Source: Pseudonocardia sp. 73-21 (GTDB lineage Bacteria > Actinomycetota > Actinomycetes > Mycobacteriales > Pseudonocardiaceae). From it: 55,138 nucleotides of DNA. The translations under genes and the position numbers were made by a program. Location of the stretch: positions 1-55,138 of the forward strand of contig NZ_MKVV01000095.1 of assembly GCF_001899645.1 (NCBI RefSeq). Direction: 5' to 3'. Below, piece by piece: positions 40,319 through 48,982 of this stretch. The stretch's first letter is position 1; each line of letters begins with the position of its first letter. Under the pieces are notes generated by a model. The model worked only from the letters and a program-made list of their open reading frames with translations. It made no database searches and was not told where the DNA came from.

Positions 40319-40687
40319 GTGAACGTGATCACAGACATGCTGACGCTGGTCGGGACGACGGGCGGTGACCTGGGGGAGTCCATGCTTCCCCCGGTGCCGG
40401 CGTCGATGTCGGTCCTGGAGCCGTTCGTGCTGGTCCAGGACCAGTTCGAGGACGACGAGGAGGGCTGGCAGGAACGGGCGCTGTGCGCGCAGACCGATCC
40501 CGAGGCCTTCTTCCCGGAGAAGGGTGGCTCCACCCGGGAGGCCAAGCGCATCTGCTCGGGCTGCGAGGTCAAGGCCGAGTGCCTCGACTACGCCCTCGGG
40601 CACGACGAGCGCTTCGGCATCTGGGGCGGGCTCTCGGAGCGCGAGCGCCGGCGCCTGCGCCGTGGGGAGATCAGCGCCGCCATCTAG
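40319..40687 (+). CDS. whiB2: WhiB2/WhmD-type Fe-S transcriptional regulator
   Basis: This 122-residue WhiB-family protein has the four cluster cysteines in RALCAQTD and RICSGCEVKAECLDYAL, then the GIWGGLSERERRRLRR turn and basic region. WhiB2 (WhmD, Streptomyces WhiB) controls septation and cell division together with the main sigma factor. GTG 40319 has a strong ribosome site (GGGAGG), giving a 30-residue extension before MSVLEPFVLVQDQF; the ATG at 40412 would give the usual short form. Neighbours match Rv3260c. Its 3' end is partly duplicated just downstream. Confidence 0.93.
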   Translation: MNVITDMLTLVGTTGGDLGESMLPPVPASMSVLEPFVLVQDQFEDDEEGWQERALCAQTDPEAFFPEKGGSTREAKRICSGCEVKAECLDYALGHDERFGIWGGLSERERRRLRRGEISAAI

Positions 40688-40780
40688 TCACACGGGCCCG
40701 CCGTCGACGGCGTGGGGCCGATCTCGGAGATCAGCGCCACGATCGGGACTCCCGTCACGCAGGCCCGCCGTCCACAGCGT
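40666..40780. repeat. Imperfect tandem duplication of convergent gene ends
   Basis: GGAGATCAGCGCC occurs at 40666-40678 (end of whiB2) and again at 40726-40738. GTCACaCgGGCCCGCCGTCgAC (40687 on) recurs as GTCACgCaGGCCCGCCGTCcAC (40754 on), where it is the 3' end of the convergent gene. A segment of about 60-67 nt covering both gene ends has been copied in tandem and has since diverged. Confidence 0.65.
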
Positions 40781-41234
40781 CGGGCTCGATGTTCAGGTAC
40801 TCCGCCACCTGCTCCACGAGCACCTCGTGGAGCAGGTCCGCGAGATCCATGCCGCCCTTGGCCCGCGCTTCCAGCGGCCGGCGGTAGAGCACGATCCGGG
40901 CCCGCGACGGCTGCCCTTCGGGGTCCAGGCCCGCCGGCACGAGCTGGGCCAGCGGCACGCCGATGTCGGCGAGCACGCCCGCGCCCCACACCACCTCGTC
41001 CGGTGAGGTCTCGACGACCTCCGGCACCTCGTCGACGGCGAGGTCGAGGTCGGCGAGCTCGGAACCCCAGCGCAGCTCGATCGGCTCCAGCGCCTCCAGC
41101 ACCAGCGCGTCGAAGCGCTCCGCCCGCGTGCGGGTGGCCGGGATCGTACCCGGGTAGAGCAGCCCGCGCAGGCCGCGACCGCGCCTGTCCCGCCGTCGGG
41201 GGGAGCGGCGCAGGGTGCGGCGTGCGGTCGTCAC
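40755..41234 (-). CDS. Zincin-like metallopeptidase family protein (Rv3259-type)
   Basis: This 159-residue protein has a basic N-terminus (TTARRTLRRSPRRRDRRGRG), then RGLLYPGTIPATRTRAERFD and DLLHEVLVEQVAEYLNIEPD. The HE of a zincin HExxH motif is kept, but the second His is replaced (HEVLVEQ), as in relatives of this actinobacterial group. Peptidase activity is therefore doubtful. GTG 41234 is the start. Same place as Rv3259, between whiB2 and the DUF3499 gene. Function unknown. Confidence 0.8.
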   Translation of the reverse strand: MTTARRTLRRSPRRRDRRGRGLRGLLYPGTIPATRTRAERFDALVLEALEPIELRWGSELADLDLAVDEVPEVVETSPDEVVWGAGVLADIGVPLAQLVPAGLDPEGQPSRARIVLYRRPLEARAKGGMDLADLLHEVLVEQVAEYLNIEPDAVDGGPA

Positions 41235-41304
41235 CCCGCGATCGTAGGCCCTCGCCGCGCGTCGTAGACCGAAGTCCGCCGTTGCGCGCGCTATCGTCCT
41301 CCTC

Positions 41305-41661
41305 GTGCTGAGCGTGAGGCGGTGTTCGCGGACGGGGTGCACCGAGCTCGCGGTGGCCACCCTCACCTACGTCTACGCCGACTCCACGGCCGTCGTCGGG
41401 CCGCTGGCCACGCAGGCCGAGCCGCACTCGTACGACCTCTGCAACCGCCACGCCCACCGCCTCACCGCGCCGCGCGGCTGGGAGGTCGTGCGGTTCGAGG
41501 GCGAGTTCGCCCCGCCGCAGCACAGCAGCGACGACCTCACGGCGCTGGCCGAGGCCGTCCGGGAAGCCGGGCGGGTCGACCGGGTCGTCGAGGTGGCGCC
41601 GGTGGCGAGCACCGGCCGCCGCGGTCACCTGCGCGTCCTGCCCGGTCCCACCGAGGACTGA
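41305..41661 (+). CDS. DUF3499-family zinc-ribbon-like protein
   Basis: This 118-residue protein carries RRCSRTGCTELAVATLTYVY and YDLCNRHAHRLTAPRGWEVV. The Cys and His pairs should bind zinc. It matches actinobacterial DUF3499 (Rv3258c). The start may be GTG 41305 or GTG 41314. The C-terminus (VRFEGEFAPPQ and on) is variable. It precedes the phosphomannomutase gene by 25 bp and is probably cotranscribed. Function unknown. Confidence 0.85.
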   Translation: MLSVRRCSRTGCTELAVATLTYVYADSTAVVGPLATQAEPHSYDLCNRHAHRLTAPRGWEVVRFEGEFAPPQHSSDDLTALAEAVREAGRVDRVVEVAPVASTGRRGHLRVLPGPTED

Positions 41662-41686
41662 GCCGCTCCCTATAGGGTCTCCTCCC

Positions 41687-43045
41687 GTGACGGACCTGTC
41701 GAGCATCGTGAAGGCGTACGACATCCGGGGCATCGTCGGGGAGCAGCTCGACGCCCCGCTCGTGCGTGCCTTCGGTGCGGCCATGGCCCGGTTGCTGCGC
41801 TCGGAGGACCCGGGTGCCACGGCCGTCATCGTCGGCCACGACATGCGCGACAGCTCCCCGGAGCTCGCGGCGGCGTTCGCCGACGGCGTCACGGGCGAGG
41901 GCCTCGACGTCGTCTCCATCGGCCTGGCCAGCACCGACATGCTCTACTACGCCTCCGGCACGCTCGGGCTGCCCGGCGCGATGTTCACCGCCAGCCACAA
42001 CCCCGCGAAGTACAACGGCATCAAGCTCTGCCGCGCGGGCGCCACCCCGATCGGGCAGGACACCGGCCTGGTCACGATCCGCGAGACCGTCGAGGCCGGG
42101 ATCGGGGCCGGGCCCGGCGGCGGCACCGTGTCCGAACAGGACATGCTCGAGGGTTACGCCTCCTACCTGCGCGATCTCGTCGACATCTCCGGCAGCCGGC
42201 CGCTCAGGGTCGTCGTCGACGCGGGCAACGGCATGGGCGGCCACACCGTCCCGGCCGTGCTGGCCGGGCTGCCGCTGGACGTCGTGCCGCTGTACTTCGA
42301 GCTCGACGGCAACTTCCCCCACCACGAGGCCAACCCGCTCGACCCCGCCAACCTCGTGGACCTGCAGAAGCGCGTGGTCGAGGTCGGGGCCGACATCGGC
42401 CTGGCCTTCGACGGCGACGCCGACCGCTGCTTCGCCGTGGACGAGCGCGGCGAGCCGGTGAGCCCCAGCGCGATCACGGCGCTCGTGGCCGTCCGCGAGC
42501 TGGCCCGCAACCCCGGCTCCACGGTGATCCACAACCTGATCACCTCGCAGGCCGTGCCGGAGATCGTGGCCGAGCACGGCGGGCAGGCGGTGCGCACCCG
42601 CGTCGGCCACTCGTTCATCAAGCAGACGATGGCCGAGACCGACGCCGTGTTCGGCGGCGAGCACTCCGCCCACTACTACTTCCGCGACTTCTGGCGCGCC
42701 GACTCCGGCATGCTCGCGGCGCTGCACGTGCTGGCCGCGCTCGGTGAGCAGGACGGCCCGCTCTCGGAGCTGATGGCCGCCTACTCGCGCTACGCGGCGT
42801 CGGGGGAGATCAACTCCACCGTGCACGACCAGGCCGGTCGCACCGCCGCCGTCCGCGAGGTCTACGCGCGCCACGGTGCGGAGTTCGACGAGCTGGACGG
42901 GCTGACCGTCAGCCTCCCGGACGGCTCGTGGTTCAACCTGCGCGCGTCCAACACCGAGCCGTTGCTGCGGCTCAACGTCGAGGCCGCCGACGCCGCGTCC
43001 GTCGCCCGGCTGCGCGACGACGTGCTCGCACTGGTGCGGGCCTGA
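41687..43045 (+). CDS. manB: Phosphomannomutase / phosphoglucomutase
   Basis: This 452-residue alpha-D-phosphohexomutase has the phosphoserine loop TASHNPAKYNGIK with Ser103, the metal loop AFDGDADRCFAVDE, the sugar-binding loop FGGEHSAHYYF and the phosphate-binding RASNTEPLLRLN, so all four domains are complete. It converts mannose-6-phosphate to mannose-1-phosphate. It corresponds to Rv3257c (manB/pmmA). GTG 41687 is the start. It is the second of three GDP-mannose enzymes in the window. Confidence 0.94.
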   Translation: MTDLSSIVKAYDIRGIVGEQLDAPLVRAFGAAMARLLRSEDPGATAVIVGHDMRDSSPELAAAFADGVTGEGLDVVSIGLASTDMLYYASGTLGLPGAMFTASHNPAKYNGIKLCRAGATPIGQDTGLVTIRETVEAGIGAGPGGGTVSEQDMLEGYASYLRDLVDISGSRPLRVVVDAGNGMGGHTVPAVLAGLPLDVVPLYFELDGNFPHHEANPLDPANLVDLQKRVVEVGADIGLAFDGDADRCFAVDERGEPVSPSAITALVAVRELARNPGSTVIHNLITSQAVPEIVAEHGGQAVRTRVGHSFIKQTMAETDAVFGGEHSAHYYFRDFWRADSGMLAALHVLAALGEQDGPLSELMAAYSRYAASGEINSTVHDQAGRTAAVREVYARHGAEFDELDGLTVSLPDGSWFNLRASNTEPLLRLNVEAADAASVARLRDDVLALVRA

Positions 43046-43138
43046 GAACCACCCGTTCGGCGCTGCACCCCCGTACGGATCCGGCGCCCGGTTGCGCGCC
43101 CTGGCAGAGTCGTGCCCAGAACAGAAGGAAGTGACACC

Positions 43139-43354
43139 GTGGCCGTAGACCTCGACCCGCAGCTGTTGGACATCCTCGCCTGCCCCACCGACGACCACGC
43201 CCCGCTGCGCGTCGGCACCGCCACCGACCCGGACGCCGAGGTGCTGACCTGCACGGCCTGCGGCCGTCGCTACCCGGTGCTCGACGGCATCCCCGTGCTG
43301 CTCCTCGAGGAAGCCCTGCCCCCCGAGGACGCTCCCGGAACCGGCGGCGCATGA
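43139..43354 (+). CDS. Trm112-like small protein
   Basis: This 71-residue protein of the Trm112/UPF0434 type has LDILACPTDDHAPLRV and LTCTACGRRYPVLDGIPVLL with four cysteine-region ligands of a zinc ribbon (one Cys pair is kept, the first is single). Trm112 proteins help methyltransferases or stay orphan in bacteria. GTG 43139 has GAAGGA upstream. The stop overlaps the SIS gene start (ATGA). It lies between the mutase and isomerase-like genes, as in many actinobacteria. Confidence 0.85.
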   Translation: MAVDLDPQLLDILACPTDDHAPLRVGTATDPDAEVLTCTACGRRYPVLDGIPVLLLEEALPPEDAPGTGGA

Positions 43355-44442
43355 CCGTGCTCGACGACTCGCTCCTCGGCGACGCCCGGGCGCTCACGGC
43401 ACTCGACACCGGCGGCGTGCTGCGTGCGGCGGCCACCGCCGGCGCGCAGGTCCGGTCCGCGGCACAGGGCGCTCTGGAGGCCGGCGTCGCCGATCTCGAG
43501 GGCACCCGGCCCCGCGCGCTCGTGCTGCTGCGCAGGCCCGGTTCCTCGGCGTCGGCCGCCGGGATGCTCGCCGCGCTGCTCGGGCCCTCGTGCCCGGTTC
43601 CCGTGGTGCTGACCGACTCGGTGCCCGTCTGGATCGGCCCGCTGGACGTCGTCGTCGCCCACACCGCGGACGGCGCCGACGTCGAGCTGGCCGATTCGGT
43701 GGCGCGGGCCGTGGGCCGGGGCGCCGAGATGGTGCTGTCGGCGCCCGCGGAGGGCCCGGTGGCCTCGGCCGGGGCCGGGCGGGCCCGGCTCGTCGAACCC
43801 CGCATCCCGGTTCCGCCGGGTCTCGATCTCCCCCGTGCGCTGACCGTCGGCATCGTCACGGCCGCCGTTCTCGGGCTGCTCGGGGGGCTGGAGCCGCATC
43901 TCGAACCCCTCGCCGACGTGCTCGACGCCGAGGCCGAGCGCAACCAGCCCGGCCACGAGCCGTTCATGAACCCCGCGAAGTCGCTGGCCCTGCGGCTGGC
44001 CGAGCACACCCCGCTCATCTGGGGCACCGACCCGCTGGCCACCGCCGTCGCCTCGCAGGCGGCCACGGCGCTGGTCACGCACGCCGGGGTCGTCTCGTTC
44101 GCGTCCGACGTGGCCCAGGCCGCCACCGCCACCGGGCTGCTGCGGGCGCTGGAGAGCGGCGGCGAGCGCGACATCTTCCACGACCCGTTCGACGACCCGG
44201 CCGGGCCGCAGGCGCCGCCGGTGCGGCTGGTGCTGCTCGGCACGGGCGAGGAGGACCCCGGCACGCTCGCGCTGCGCCACATGGGCCGCGACCGCGCCCC
44301 CGCCGACGTCCTGCACCCGGTGGACGAGGTGGCGCGCGGCGTCCGGCACGCCGGGCTGCTGCGGGCGTGCCTGCTGGCGTCCCGGTTCGACGCGGCCTCG
44401 GTCTACCTGGGACTGGCCACCCGCACGATCGCACCGGCGTAG
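43351..44442 (+). CDS. SIS-domain phosphosugar isomerase-like protein (Rv3256c-type)
   Basis: This 363-residue protein resembles bifunctional phosphoglucose/phosphomannose isomerases of the SIS fold. It has LVLLRRPGSSASAAGMLAAL, DVVVAHTADGADVELADSVA, NPAKSLALRLAEHTPLIWGT and VTHAGVVSFASDVAQAATAT. The typical SIS signature SGNTEE is not seen (here HTADGAD), so catalysis is uncertain. It is translationally coupled to the Trm112-like gene and followed 14 nt later by manA. The position equals Rv3256c. A sugar-phosphate-sensing role is possible. Confidence 0.82.
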   Translation: MTVLDDSLLGDARALTALDTGGVLRAAATAGAQVRSAAQGALEAGVADLEGTRPRALVLLRRPGSSASAAGMLAALLGPSCPVPVVLTDSVPVWIGPLDVVVAHTADGADVELADSVARAVGRGAEMVLSAPAEGPVASAGAGRARLVEPRIPVPPGLDLPRALTVGIVTAAVLGLLGGLEPHLEPLADVLDAEAERNQPGHEPFMNPAKSLALRLAEHTPLIWGTDPLATAVASQAATALVTHAGVVSFASDVAQAATATGLLRALESGGERDIFHDPFDDPAGPQAPPVRLVLLGTGEEDPGTLALRHMGRDRAPADVLHPVDEVARGVRHAGLLRACLLASRFDAASVYLGLATRTIAPA

Positions 44443-44456
44443 GGAGGGCACGAGTC

Positions 44457-45671
<1,215 letters not shown>

Positions 45672-45697
45672 ACCGGGCAACCGATAGGGTTCCGCCC

Positions 45698-46621
45698 ATG
45701 TCTGCTGGTGGGGGAACCCGGGCGATCATGGCCGCGCTGCTGGCCAACGCGGGGATCGCGGTCGCCAAGTTCGTCGGCTACCTGATCACCGGGTCGTCGT
45801 CGATGCTGGCCGAGGCGGTGCACTCGCTGGCCGACACGTCCAACCAGGGGCTGCTGCTGCTCGGCGGCAAGCGGGCGAAGCGCGCGGCCACGTCGGAGCA
45901 CCCGTTCGGCTACGGTCGCGACCGCTACTTCTACTCGTTCATCGTGGCGCTGCTGCTGTTCACGCTCGGCTCGGTGTTCGCCCTCTACGAGGGCATCCAC
46001 AAGCTCGAGGGGCCCGAGCCGCTGACCTCGCCGCTGGTGGCCGTCGCGATCCTGGTGGTCGCGATCGGTCTGGAGGGCTTCTCGTTCCGCACCGCCATCC
46101 ACGAGTCGCGGCCGCTCAAGGGCACCGGCTCGTGGTGGACCTTCATCCGCCAGGCCAAGGTGCCCGAGCTGCCCGTGGTGCTGCTGGAGGACTTCGGCGC
46201 GCTCATCGGCCTGGCGCTGGCCCTGCTCGGCGTCGGGCTCACGGTGCTCACCGGCAACCCCGTGTTCGACGCGCTGGGCACCATCGCCATCGGCACGCTG
46301 CTCGGCGTCATCGCCATCATCCTGATCATCGAGATGAAGAGCCTGCTGCTGGGCGAGGGGGCCACGGCCCCGGTGCTGAAGAAGGTCACCGACGGTCTGA
46401 CGTCGGGCGCCGTGCTGCGCGTCATCCACATCCGTACGCAGTACATCGGGCCGGAGGAGCTGCTCGTCGCGGCGAAGATCGCCCTGACGCCCGGCCTGCC
46501 CGTGGAGGACGTCGCCCGCGCCATCGACGAGGCCGAGGCCCGGGTGCGGGCCGCCGTCCCGGAGGCGCGGTTGATCTACCTGGAGCCCGACCTGGACCGG
46601 ACGGCGCTCGCGGGCTCGTAG
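45698..46621 (+). CDS. Cation diffusion facilitator (CDF) transporter
   Basis: This 307-residue CDF-family membrane protein has about six TM segments. The metal-site motif is in AEAVHSLADTSNQGLLLLGG (HxxxD), and HPFGYGRDRYFYSFIVALLL is the family signature. The second site lies near ELPVVLLEDFGALIGLALAL, and there is a C-terminal cytoplasmic domain. It exports divalent metals such as Zn or Mn by proton exchange; the ion is not readable. ATG 45698. After its TAG the same frame stays open for 51 codons. Confidence 0.9.
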   Translation: MSAGGGTRAIMAALLANAGIAVAKFVGYLITGSSSMLAEAVHSLADTSNQGLLLLGGKRAKRAATSEHPFGYGRDRYFYSFIVALLLFTLGSVFALYEGIHKLEGPEPLTSPLVAVAILVVAIGLEGFSFRTAIHESRPLKGTGSWWTFIRQAKVPELPVVLLEDFGALIGLALALLGVGLTVLTGNPVFDALGTIAIGTLLGVIAIILIIEMKSLLLGEGATAPVLKKVTDGLTSGAVLRVIHIRTQYIGPEELLVAAKIALTPGLPVEDVARAIDEAEARVRAAVPEARLIYLEPDLDRTALAGS

Positions 46622-46777
46622 CCGTTCCTCACCGCAGCGCGGCATCCCCGCCACAGCAACTCCGCGTTCCCCGGCGAGCACGACATCAACTCCTCGCTGG
46701 CGGCCTTCATCAAGGAGGGCACGTTGATCCACCACGAGCGCGAGGGCGCGATCATCGATTCGGCCTATATGTTCTGA
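46622..46777 (+). pseudogene. Open frame after the CDF stop, possible gene remnant
   Basis: The frame continues for 51 codons directly after the CDF stop and ends in TGA at 46775-46777. The peptide (for example NSAFPGEHDINSSLAAFIKE and REGAIIDSAYMF) has a mixed, protein-like composition but no start codon near its head and no family I can name. It may be the end of a lost gene fused here by a deletion, or a stop-codon read-through tail of the transporter. The upstream CDF reading frame looks complete without it. Confidence 0.4.
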
Positions 46778-46781
46778 CGTC

Positions 46782-47606
46782 GTGAGCATGACGCGGATCG
46801 GCGCGGTCGCCGCCGGCTTCAGCCGGGACGTCGCGTTCGACCTCGCTCGCATCGGCACCCTCGTCGAGCACGCCCGGCGTGACGGCGTGCAGCTGCTCGT
46901 GCTGCCCGACGCCGCGCTGGGCGGCTACCTCGACGACATCGTCGAGCCCGACCCGTCGTCGCTGCCGCCCGCTCTGCACCCGGACGGACCGGAGCTGGCG
47001 GCGGTCGCGGCCATGGCGAAGGAGATGGTGGTCTGCGTCGGGTTCTGCGAGGCCGACGGCGAGCGGTGCTACAACACCGCCGCCTGCCTCACCGGCGACG
47101 GGCTGCTGGGCCTGCACCGCAAGGTGCACCAGCCGCCCGGCGAGTCCCGCGTCTACGCGGCGGGCTCGGAGTTCCGGGCGATCGACACCCCGGTCGGCCG
47201 GCTGGGGATGCTCGTCGACTACGACAAGACCTTCCCGGAGTCGGCCCGCAGCCTGGCGCTCGACGGCGCGCAGGTGCTCGCGTGCCTCTCGGCGTGGCCC
47301 ACGAGCGTCACCAACCGGGCGCCGCGGATGTCGGAGGACCGGCAGTCACGGCTGTTCGACCTCTACGACCGCTCCCGCGCCGCCGAGAACCAGGTCGTGC
47401 TCGTCTCGTCGAACCTGACCGGCACGTCGGGCGGGATGCGCTTCCTCGGCCAGGCCAAGGTGGTGGGGCCGGACGGCGAGATCCTCGCCCGGACCTGGTC
47501 GAAGGCCGGCATCGCCGTGGCGGAGCTGGACGTGGAGTCGTCGCTGGCCGGCGTCCGGCGGGTGCTCGCCCACCTCGAGGAACGACGCCCGGACGTCGAC
47601 CGCTGA
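46782..47606 (+). CDS. Nitrilase-superfamily protein lacking the catalytic cysteine
   Basis: This 274-residue protein has the carbon-nitrogen hydrolase fold. The Lys of the catalytic triad is kept (LHRKVHQPPGES, Lys114). The Glu is replaced by Asp (VLPDAALGGY, Asp43), and the nucleophile Cys is replaced by Asp (LGMLVDYDKTFPES, Asp146, where ICYD is usual). Lengths and secondary elements are otherwise normal, and there is no frame break. It is likely a pseudo-enzyme or uses other chemistry. GTG 46782 or ATG 46788. No operon partner. Confidence 0.82.
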   Translation: MSMTRIGAVAAGFSRDVAFDLARIGTLVEHARRDGVQLLVLPDAALGGYLDDIVEPDPSSLPPALHPDGPELAAVAAMAKEMVVCVGFCEADGERCYNTAACLTGDGLLGLHRKVHQPPGESRVYAAGSEFRAIDTPVGRLGMLVDYDKTFPESARSLALDGAQVLACLSAWPTSVTNRAPRMSEDRQSRLFDLYDRSRAAENQVVLVSSNLTGTSGGMRFLGQAKVVGPDGEILARTWSKAGIAVAELDVESSLAGVRRVLAHLEERRPDVDR

Positions 47607-48005
47607 AGATCCGCGGCCCACTGCCGCAGGGTCGTCGGCGTGGTGGTGGACGGGGTGCGGTGCGCGACCACGACCTTCTCGGTGAACGCCCGGTTCATCG
47701 CCACCTGCAGGTCGGCGAGGTCGGCCGGCAGCCCCGCCCCGCGCAGCAGGTCGGCCATCTCGTCGTCCGGGAGTCGACGTGCGCGCCGTGGGTGCGGATC
47801 GCGTCCAGGGCGGGCAGGAACGACTCGAAGAACAGGCCCGGCCGCAGCAGCAGCACGTCGACGCCGGTCAGGTCGGCCAACCGCTGCTCCTGGTCGTGCA
47901 GGCTCGTCAGGAACCCCGTGCCCGGGGCGGTCGGGTCGAACGGCATCAGCACGTAGGCGGCCTCGGCGCCGTCCGCCTTCCGGGGGTGCTGCTGGACGCG
48001 GAATG
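47600..48005 (-). pseudogene. Remnant of an NmrA-like NAD(P)-binding protein
   Basis: On the minus strand a part with AYVLMPFDPTAPG and LADLTGVDVLLLRPGLFFES, ending IRTHGAHVDS, matches the middle of NmrA-type proteins. After a frame change near 47770 a second part follows (DDEMADLLRGAGLPADLADL, then NRAFTEKVVVAHRTPSTTTP), which is the family's C-terminus. The N-terminal Rossmann region (first about 55 residues) and roughly 60 residues between the parts are missing. No stop ends the gene at its normal place. It is clearly decayed and lies divergent to the broken AraC gene. Confidence 0.65.
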
Positions 48006-48079
48006 ACCGGACGTCCGGGTCTCGTGCCCGATCGTCCGGGGTCCTGGACGCCGGGTACTTCCCGGGGAACGCTCGGGGG

Positions 48080-48544
48080 GTGGACCGACAACCCCCGTGG
48101 ACCCCCGCCGACCCGGTGGGCGAGGCCCTGCACTTCCTGCGGATGAGCGGCACGTACTACACGCGTTCCGAGCTGACGGCGCCGTGGGGGATGGTAATCC
48201 CGGCGGTGCCCGGGGCCCTGTGGTTCCACGTCGTCACGGCGGGGGAGGGCGCGCTCGAGACCGCCCAGGGCGGCACGGTGCTGCGTGCGGGGGACCTCGT
48301 GCTGGTGCCCCACGGCGCCGCGATGTCACGCTCGGCGTTCTCGGCCCGGTTCACCGAGCTGGTGGGGGAGCCCGCCATGCAGTACGTGACGCGGTAGCGG
48401 ATGCACGTGGCCCTCGACGGTCTCCGCGACGGCGAGAACACCGTCGCGGAGATGGCGGGCCGGCTCGGCTACCGCTCGGCGGCGGCGTTCAGCCGGGCGT
48501 TCAAGCGGGTGGTCGGGGTGGCACCGGGTTCGGTGCGGCGCTGA
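48080..48544 (+). pseudogene. Broken AraC-family regulator with amber codon and internal deletion
   Basis: The frame opens with the cupin-like sensor part (LHFLRMSGTYYTRSELTAPW, LWFHVVTAGEGALETAQGGT, LRAGDLVLVPHG). It jumps straight into the HTH region (MSRSAFSARFTELVGEPAMQ), so about 100 linker residues and the first HTH half are absent. At 48395-48397 a TAG stands where Trp is expected in the family's YVTRWRM, and the same frame then gives the second HTH (TVAEMAGRLGYRSAAAFSRA, then FKRVVGVAPGS) to TGA 48542. A nonsense change plus deletion have disabled it. Confidence 0.75.
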
Positions 48545-48595
48545 TCAGGTGCGGCGCTGATCAGGTGCGGCGCTGATCGGGTGCGGCGCTGATCA
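48532..48595. repeat. 16-bp tandem repeat, four copies
   Basis: GGTGCGGCGCTGATCA is repeated four times in a row (48532-48547, 48548-48563, 48564-48579, 48580-48595), the third with a final G instead of A. It starts in the last codons of the broken AraC gene and runs into the stop codon of the convergent DUF5994 gene. Slippage expansion is the likely cause. Confidence 0.85.
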
Positions 48596-48982
48596 GCCGA
48601 GCAGTTCGGCCACGGTGCGCAGGTCGTCGGTGTCGGCGCCCGCCTTCATCTCGGCGTCGGCCGCGCCGGCCTCGGTGTCGGGCGCGATGAGCAGCAGGTC
48701 CATCAGGCGTCCGTCCTCGCCGACGAGGCGGACGGTGTGGCGCTCGCCCGTGCGGAACAGGTCGATGCGCAGGGTGTCGTCACCGGTGCCGATGCGGCGC
48801 GGGATGTCCGCCCAGCCCTCCGTGCTCAGGGCCACGCGCACCACCTTCTGGAACGACGGCTCCACGGCCGCCGCCACCGCGAGGAGCTCGTCGGCGCTGT
48901 ACTCGTGCGGCCACCACACCCCGTCGACGGCGCCGAGGTGCAGGCCGGTGGGGCGGAGGACGAGACGCGGTGTGGTGGTCAT
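48593..48982 (-). CDS. DUF5994-family protein
   Basis: This 129-residue actinobacterial protein has LVLRPTGLHLGAVDGVWWPH (the family mark is DGxWWP), FQKVVRVALSTEGWADIPRR and RLMDLLLIAPDTEAGAADAE. It matches DUF5994. The ATG at 48982 overlaps the stop of the desaturase gene, so both are made together. Function unknown. The last bases lie inside the fourth copy of the 16-bp repeat. Confidence 0.75.
   Translation of the reverse strand: MTTTPRLVLRPTGLHLGAVDGVWWPHEYSADELLAVAAAVEPSFQKVVRVALSTEGWADIPRRIGTGDDTLRIDLFRTGERHTVRLVGEDGRLMDLLLIAPDTEAGAADAEMKAGADTDDLRTVAELLG

Noticed and set aside
40687..40760. Fourth copy of the 42-nt palindromic element
   Set aside because: It shares a short GATCAGCGCC-like stretch but lacks the CGTGCGCGG arms and is better explained as a tandem duplication of gene ends.
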